Origin: Cristatella mucedo | Lineage: Eukaryota; Bryozoa; Phylactolaemata; Cristatellidae | Assembly: GCA_009760855.2 (NCBI GenBank) | Contig: WPIO01000059.1 | Coordinates: 1,920,001-1,984,000 of the forward strand | Direction of reading: 5' to 3' | DNA length: 64,000 nt | Shown: piece after piece, positions 58,279 to 64,000 of the stretch | Layout: every line of letters begins with the position of its first letter | Position numbering within the stretch: position 1 is the first letter of the stretch | Translations under genes and position numbers: made by a program | Notes under the pieces: model-generated | Told to the model about the DNA's origin: nothing | The model's input: only the letters and a program-made list of their open reading frames with translations | The model's database searches: none

Positions 58279-58356
58279 TATAAGGCACAGCTGGAAGCCT
58301 GTTGCTATAGTGCAGTACAGTCTTGCGGTCTAGTACGGTCTTGCGGTCGGTAAGTT
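58279..58356 (+). promoter_or_regulatory. gene C core promoter: TATA box and leader-exon donor
   Basis: TATAA at 58,279-58,283 in CCTGATATAAGGCACAGC. The donor GGTCGGTAAGTTCAAG has GT at 58,350. The spacing is about 20 bp longer than in gene B because GGTCTTGCGGTC-type sequence is locally duplicated. Confidence 0.55.
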
Positions 58357-59379
58357 CAAGCGCTGCGAGCGAGCTGCTGTAAAGCCTGTTCCCATTCTGA
58401 TTAGACGCCGCCTGTAGTGTCAGCTTTAATACAGGCCCTTGTTGTGCTTTTACATGCACAGTGGTGTTGCTAGGCTGCATGAAAAATATAGGGCTTTGTG
58501 TTGCTATCTTTCCTGTATTGCGAGCTTTAGGTCTTCGTTTGCTGCATGCACTGTAACGCTAGTCGAACTAGTGAGGGCTGAGCGTTCGTAGCAGCGTGAA
58601 GATGAGCCGCCCGCGTTATCGTATGCCCCGCGATATTGAAGAGACAAACAATAGCTCTTGAAGTAGGTCACGCAGGGCGGCTCGAGACTGTGCTGGAAAA
58701 AAATACTAAGTAACCGGGACCTCGGAGCGCCGCGCCTGCTTCGCCTAGGCTGGATCGTGGAAACAGCTGCCGAAGAATGAAGCGCAATTAAAAGACAACG
58801 GAGAAGTTATACGAGGAGGCACGCGCAATCATGACTAGTAGGCAGATTGCTAACAGTAGGAGAAGCTAAAGCTGCAGCCAGCTCGGCGCGTGAGCTGGGC
58901 ATACGGCTTAAAATGAATGCACAGGCGCCGCTTAATTGCTTTGGCACTGCGGTAAACCAACGAGCAGATATGCTTTAGATAAGTCTTAGCCGCATCGATT
59001 TCTGTAGATGATTCATGGAAGATTTTTTCGATTTTTGGACGGAGATCGTACGTACAACTAAGAGAAGGCACTATTAGTGCTCGGTCTCAGGATGAGAGCT
59101 GAGGGTAAAAGTAAATCACTATTGCAGACCGTACGGTTTTATGGTGACTTAAAACTTAGTCGTAACCTTAAACTGTGACCTTTAGTAAAAATGACTGTGC
59201 TATCTTCGCACAAGGTTCTACTTAATTACAGTTGCTTCGCTTGACAAAATTTTGGCCTACCAAGATTCTCGTGGATTTTCGAATCCTACCTTCAATAATC
59301 TCAGGTCTGTATGGTTGTTGACTCTGGACGTGTTGACTTTGAAATGCCGTATCTGAGTCAAGTCTATTCTTGGAAATTT

Positions 59380-59600
59380 GCGTATAAACCCTGGCAAAAC
59401 GTGGCTACCATCATACTTGCTCTCTTGACTCTGTCATCCCACCTTCTCTTTCTCTATGTTACCTGAGATGCAGTCTTTGGGTGACCGCATGCACTCTTCA
59501 AGTGAAGTGGTGAGTGGGCTACAAAATTGTGTCCGGCGTAAAACCCATATAGCGTTTGTGTTTTGTTGAGCTACAGATGGAGAAGAGGTACATTGTATTA
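59380..59600 (+). mobile_element. LINE F2 tail fragment
   Basis: TTGACTCTGTCATCCCACCT, TTACCTGAGATGCAGTCTTT and AAAACCCATATAGCG resemble F2 3' ends. Confidence 0.4.
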
Positions 59601-59754
59601 AATATCGTGCAGCTTCAGGTGAATTGCGTCTGATGAGCCTATGGGCTTAAGCATGGGTCCAATGCTGTGGACGATTGAAAGCGTCGAGATGTCGAGGTCA
59701 TGATACATTGCTTGAACATCAATTGGATGTTTGTCGTGTCCTAAGAAACAATTG

Positions 59755-60055
59755 CAGAATAATAATAATAATAATAATATTGCACTTGATAAAGCGCCCT
59801 CAGAGAACTTAATCTCTTTCTAGGCGCTTTACATTTGCTGCAAAGTGATATGCAATAGAATAGTAAGTAAAATCATGCTTGAAAAACAAACAAAATAAAT
59901 AATATGGTTAGGGGTGACAGGCACAGGGTCAGCATGCAAATGCGGTTAGTGGCAGCATGCACAGTGTCAGCACGCATAAGCACATCAATGACGAATCACA
60001 GGGACCCACTAAATGCTGTCCTAAATAGGTGTGTTTTTAAGTTTCTTTCATCTTG
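59755..60055 (-). mobile_element. LINE F1 3' untranslated end in gene C leader intron
   Basis: (AAT)n, TTGCACTTGATAAAGCGCCC, TTTCTAGGCGCTTTACATTT, GGTTAGGGGTGACAGGCACA and GACCCACTAAATGCTGTCCT. Gene B lacks this insertion at the matching place (about 46,190), so it is younger than the duplication. Confidence 0.85.
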
Positions 60056-60762
60056 GCTAATAGTTAGGTAGTCCAGAATTAGGAATGAGGAATGTCGCTA
60101 GCTACTGCGTCTCGGGCTGTCGTACCCTCGTCATGCTGGAACTATTGCTATACTATTACTATTACACTGCTATCCTTGATGTACCTAATAATAATAATTC
60201 TCTGCAAGTTGCTTACTAATAACTAAGCCAAGTGCTATTCACTTCCATTTGCTTTGTTGTTTTTGGCACCAGCCGAAATTCTAGCTGTTATCTTTCTTCG
60301 GATCTACGTATTCGTATCTATGGATTCATCGGCATCTATAGATGTACCATCCCATGTCGTACCAGATATATGCACCTGCGTTTGTCGGATCAAGATGTAA
60401 GGAGAAGATAGCTAGCATGTGCTGTTGATGCAGAGGAGTAGCAAATTAAATAGTTTGAACCAGTTGAATCCCACGGTGACAAAGTGAATCAGGTAAAACG
60501 ACTCCGATCCTTGCAGCTGCATTATGTAGGACTTCCGTCGTCGTGCAGTCATCACCTTTTCATATTTTGATAATAAAGTTTGCCTCTTTTTGCTTAACTT
60601 GCTGAGATGCTCTATCAGCCTTAATAGCAGTGAAGGCTCTTCTGTATCCATATACTAGAGGCTCCGACATGAGCCAGTATTTCTTTTAAGTCTGCCTCTT
60701 TTGCATATATTGTGGAGTTGCTACGAAAGATTTGTTTTTATTGCACCTTCTTAAGGTCAAAC

Positions 60763-63700
60763 ATGGTACACGAAGGAGTCATTGCCAGAGATGTCACCTC
60801 TAACGATGATGCTAAACGTCGTAATGCTGCAGGTGAGGTCAAACTTTCTTGGACGCATAACCGAGCAACCTGTTTTCGGCACCGAGTGCACCATTTGCAT
60901 GATGCACGGCTCTGAGTAAAGGTTCATGGTTGCTCGATGTTTGTGCCGGCCGTGAGTGACGCAATGCTGCCATTCGTTAGTGACCCCGGGTCGGATTTTC
61001 AGCATTCGAATTCTAATTGACTCTACTCATCGTGCTGTCATCTTGTTGTGTCAGGAAAAGGTCATTGCGGGCAGTAAGACGATCGCCTGTCATGTAGCTG
61101 TGCCTGAATAAAGGGATTTCGGTGTACCAATGTGCAGTTAATGGTTGTCCATGGATTCGTAGATTGCTCAACTAATATATTGGCGATCGATTGGATAAAA
61201 CATGGTGCGATTATCATACGGATTAATTCCTTTCTGATCAAGGATGTTGGACTCTAACCTGATGGCTCAATGTGCCTGCAGTCGTTTAGGGCCTTTTAAA
61301 CAGGCTCGACTGGATCAAGCGCCTATACTTCAGTAGGATTCAAACCAATATTGCTTTTGATGCAGAAGTAGTCGCTGTGTACCTCAACTTGATTGCAGAA
61401 CACACTAAAATTAAGCTATGTACCTAATAATTGCGATATAATTAATACAATAGGACACATTTTCTTCTAACTGATCTTTCATGGGCGTTTCACGATTAAG
61501 TTAATGTTACACTTTAAGAACAATCTCAGGAGAACCTTAGCAGTCAAAGAGATGTACTGAGCAGAGTGAGTAGTGAAACGCAACCTATTTTCCGAGTGAC
61601 TGCCCGCTTTCAAACACCAAGCTTTAATCATGCTGAACCTGTGCATGTCTCCCCTAACCATGTTATTCATTTTGTTTGTTTATCAAGCATGATATTACTC
61701 ACCATTCAATTGCATTTCCCTTTGCAGCAAATGCAAAGCGCCTAGAAAGAGATTGAGTTATCTGAGGGCGCTTTATCAAGTGCATAATTATTATAATTAA
61801 TATTATTATATATGAGAGCTCGTAGAAATACTAGAAAGGTACTTTCCTGGGTGGGTGATATTTACCAGAAGGGGTGAAAAACAGTACCTGCTTGTGGAAT
61901 ACATTAATCATGATCAGAGAAAGAAAACGACACGACGAAATAGAGTAGCAAGCGATGAGCCTTTACTTTACGGACAAGTAATATCTCGGGTGAATGCCTT
62001 GCCAATTTAATAGTTAAATTTCTAGATTCACCTCTTTAAGAGGTCTTCATGTGATTTAAAATAATTTGACCCTCTTGGAAATCTTAGAATCCTATTTCCT
62101 CGTGATTTAGTACATTTCCGGCGGAACTCCTGCAATGTGCTTTTATTATGTTTCAGAACAGGCGATGGGCGTCGATGCTGCACAGTACCAAAACTCTTTA
62201 CAATTTCACTGGTGTCCTGCTAGCAAAAAATTCTGGGGGAGAGAGTCAGTGACAGATTTTTGATCTACCCTCATGCCATATAATTGTGGTAATATACTAA
62301 CACGAATGAGCATCATGGTAACCGATCGGCTTAACGAAAATACCGAATCTATTAGTATGTCTGCAAAAGGATTAGCCATAATGCAATAGTACTTGCTGCA
62401 CGACAAGTTAGCACACATGCTGGCAGAAGTTCCAAATCAAAGGTTACGAAAGCGTGAGAGCTTTGTGTATCAGCCTAGGAATTAAGAAGCTAAATGTGGT
62501 GCAGTTTTCTGTGCTGCCGATACTCAGCATCTCTAGCATAGAATGATTTGCATCAATCTATCCATAATATCGTATTCCTACTTTCAATCTAATGGCAACT
62601 GCGAGAAGATATGAAAGTAAGCTGAATCTGTGGACTGTAGCTGTTGATGCCTATTGGTTCTGAATGCTGTGTGATGCAATTATTAGCGCTTTAGCTGACA
62701 GAGGCAACTACGTAGACAATCCTAAAGTCATCTGTAGCACGGCTGCACATCCCGTGAATGTCCAAATGCATGTGTGGCCTGGGACGCTTAGGTGGACCCG
62801 GTGCAGTTACCTTGAAATGCAGCCTAAGCTAATCATGGCATGGCATTGGAGTTGAGTGCATAATAGCATTCGAAAGGGGCATTGGAAATCACTACTGATG
62901 TGCATTTAGAGAACCGTCTTCTTTGAAAACAAATAACCGAATGAGCAGCCAACGAATGCAACCGTGAATTAGCTGTGTTAATAGCTGAACACTGGGCAAG
63001 TTTAGAAAAGCTACCTGACTCACCTTGCTTACCTGTCGTGACTAAATTCAGCACTGAGGGGCATGTGCAGAAATATTACGAGGCTGAATGCAAGACCATC
63101 CATCCTTTTTGCAACGGAGCAGTAGACCATCGAAAAGTATCATATTGATGCAATATTCAAGCTAATCTAGTGAAATGACCTGCCAACTAGAGTACCATGC
63201 GCATGCACGGCATTCAATTAGAAGAAGGTGCCTAGTAAAAGTAGACATAAATGCAGAAAATGTTATGCAAAATAACCCTAATTTCAGAACTTGCCTAATA
63301 CATATAAAATTCCATATGGAAACTGACATGATTACATGATGCAATATAGTTATGATATTATATTTCCAAAAAGCAATATTATTTCTGATAAGTTTGTATT
63401 TATTAGTAGCATCTCTTTTCTTATTATTAGCAATGTGGGAATATTTGCTTCCCCTTGTAGCTGCAGCTGTGATGCAGCTTAAGAAGTCAGTAATGCAGTC
63501 CAACACCGAAAAGTGGTACTGCATTTTAGCGTATAGAAATTGAAGCTAATTTTGTAAAAGAACCTGACAACGTGGCTGTGTCAGAGTCTCTCTTGTCTCG
63601 TGCAGTACTCTGTCGCAACCTGCACTCACTCAATGCAGCATCTTCGTTGTAGTAGATGAGCAGCCAGGACTGCACTTCGGCCCTGCCTCCAGCAGCTTCA

Positions 63701-64000
63701 TGGCGCCTCTCTCGAGCTTAAGTTTGTCTGTGACACCTGAAGGGCATCTGCTGCTGGCTAGCTTGCTGCATGGCCTTAAGGAATACAGCCAGAGCGGCAT
63801 TGAGCTGAGCTCCTGGCAACATGTGAAGCACAGCGAGAATGTTATTGAAAACCTCATTTCAGTAGAGTCTCTGCAGGACGGACGAGCTGTTGTGGGATTG
63901 CTGCTATCCACGTCTGATGATAGGATGCGCCTCCTGGTGTTAAGACGCACCTCTGACGCTACTGCTGCAGGCAACCAGTGGAAGTGGGTCGAGGACGCGC
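60763..64000 (+). CDS. gene C: propeller-like protein, cut by right window edge
   Basis: Coding exon 1 is 60,763-60,832: the acceptor ACCTTCTTAAG ends at 60,755, ATG comes 7 nt later, it starts MVHEGVIARDV and ends RNAA plus one base at GCAG|GTGAGG. Exon 2 begins at 63,656 (or 63,653; the acceptor is a TAGTAG tandem) with EQPGLHFGPASSSF, then LSVTPEGHLLL, GLKEYSQSG, ESLQDGRAVVGLL and QWKWVEDA at the edge. The frame is open throughout. The residues match gene B closely but with many substitutions, which suggests two genes under constraint. Intron 1 (60,833-63,652) holds an F1 fragment and sequence matching gene B intron 1. The family is not recognised. Confidence 0.7.
61630..61800 (+). mobile_element. 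LINE F1 terminal fragment in gene C intron 1
   Basis: CCATGTTATTCATTTTGTTT, CCCTTTGCAGCAAATGCAAA, GCGCCTAGAAAGAGATTGAG and GAGGGCGCTTTATCAAGTGC, then an ATT-rich tail. The flanking 61,140-61,630 and 61,800-62,400 show nothing recognised. Confidence 0.8.

Noticed and set aside
60412-60651. 79-codon minus-strand frame
   Set aside because: The matching segment in unit II (46,548-46,772) is in a different frame, so conservation reflects duplicated DNA and not coding.
63630-63974. 114-codon minus-strand frame
   Set aside because: It is antisense to the last exon of gene C, which matches gene B on the plus strand.

Overview
This is eukaryotic, almost certainly invertebrate metazoan, genomic DNA. 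The evidence is a ciliary gene split by many introns, abundant decayed CR1/L2-type LINEs, tRNA-derived SINEs, many microsatellites and a Polinton/Maverick-type DNA element. No species-diagnostic sequence was recognised. A sponge or another early-branching animal would fit, but that is a guess.

Layout. From 0.5 to 8.1 kb, minus strand: the 5' two-fifths or so of a CFAP69 gene (ciliary central-apparatus protein), seven exons that run off the left edge. Its introns hold LINE and SINE fragments and CAG and GA/CT repeats. From 8.2 to 10.9 kb: decayed LINE tails. From 10.9 to 20.2 kb: an AT-rich island holding a broken protein-primed type-B DNA polymerase of Polinton type, a run of unrecognised small frames, a phage-style HNH endonuclease with an AP2-like C-terminus on the opposite strand (with a 15-bp minisatellite inside its coding frame), and an unrecognised frame interrupted only by TGA and by a LINE insertion. 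A second AT-rich island of the same character lies at 53.6-55.1 kb.

From 20.8 kb to the right edge the window is built from diverged direct duplications of one gene unit, heavily interrupted by LINEs. The complete unit is a TATA box followed about 50 bp later by a splice donor (a tiny untranslated exon), an intron of about 2.4-2.7 kb, a 70-nt coding exon starting 7 nt after its acceptor, an intron of about 3 kb, and a last exon of about 930 nt coding a propeller-like protein. Gene B (44.1-51.3 kb) looks complete. Gene C (58.3 kb to edge) looks intact but is cut by the window end. Gene A (31.5-34.8 kb) is a pseudogene. Gene D (26.5-27.5 kb) is an intact, GC-rich, divergent paralogue. Promoter copies also survive at 20.8 and, damaged, at 38.0 kb.

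Two LINE families recur. F1 ends in a conserved hairpin plus (ATT)n and shares that tail with a tRNA-derived SINE. F2 is a related family with a different 3' end. Coordinates of decayed repeats are approximate, because they were judged by eye from shared sequence.
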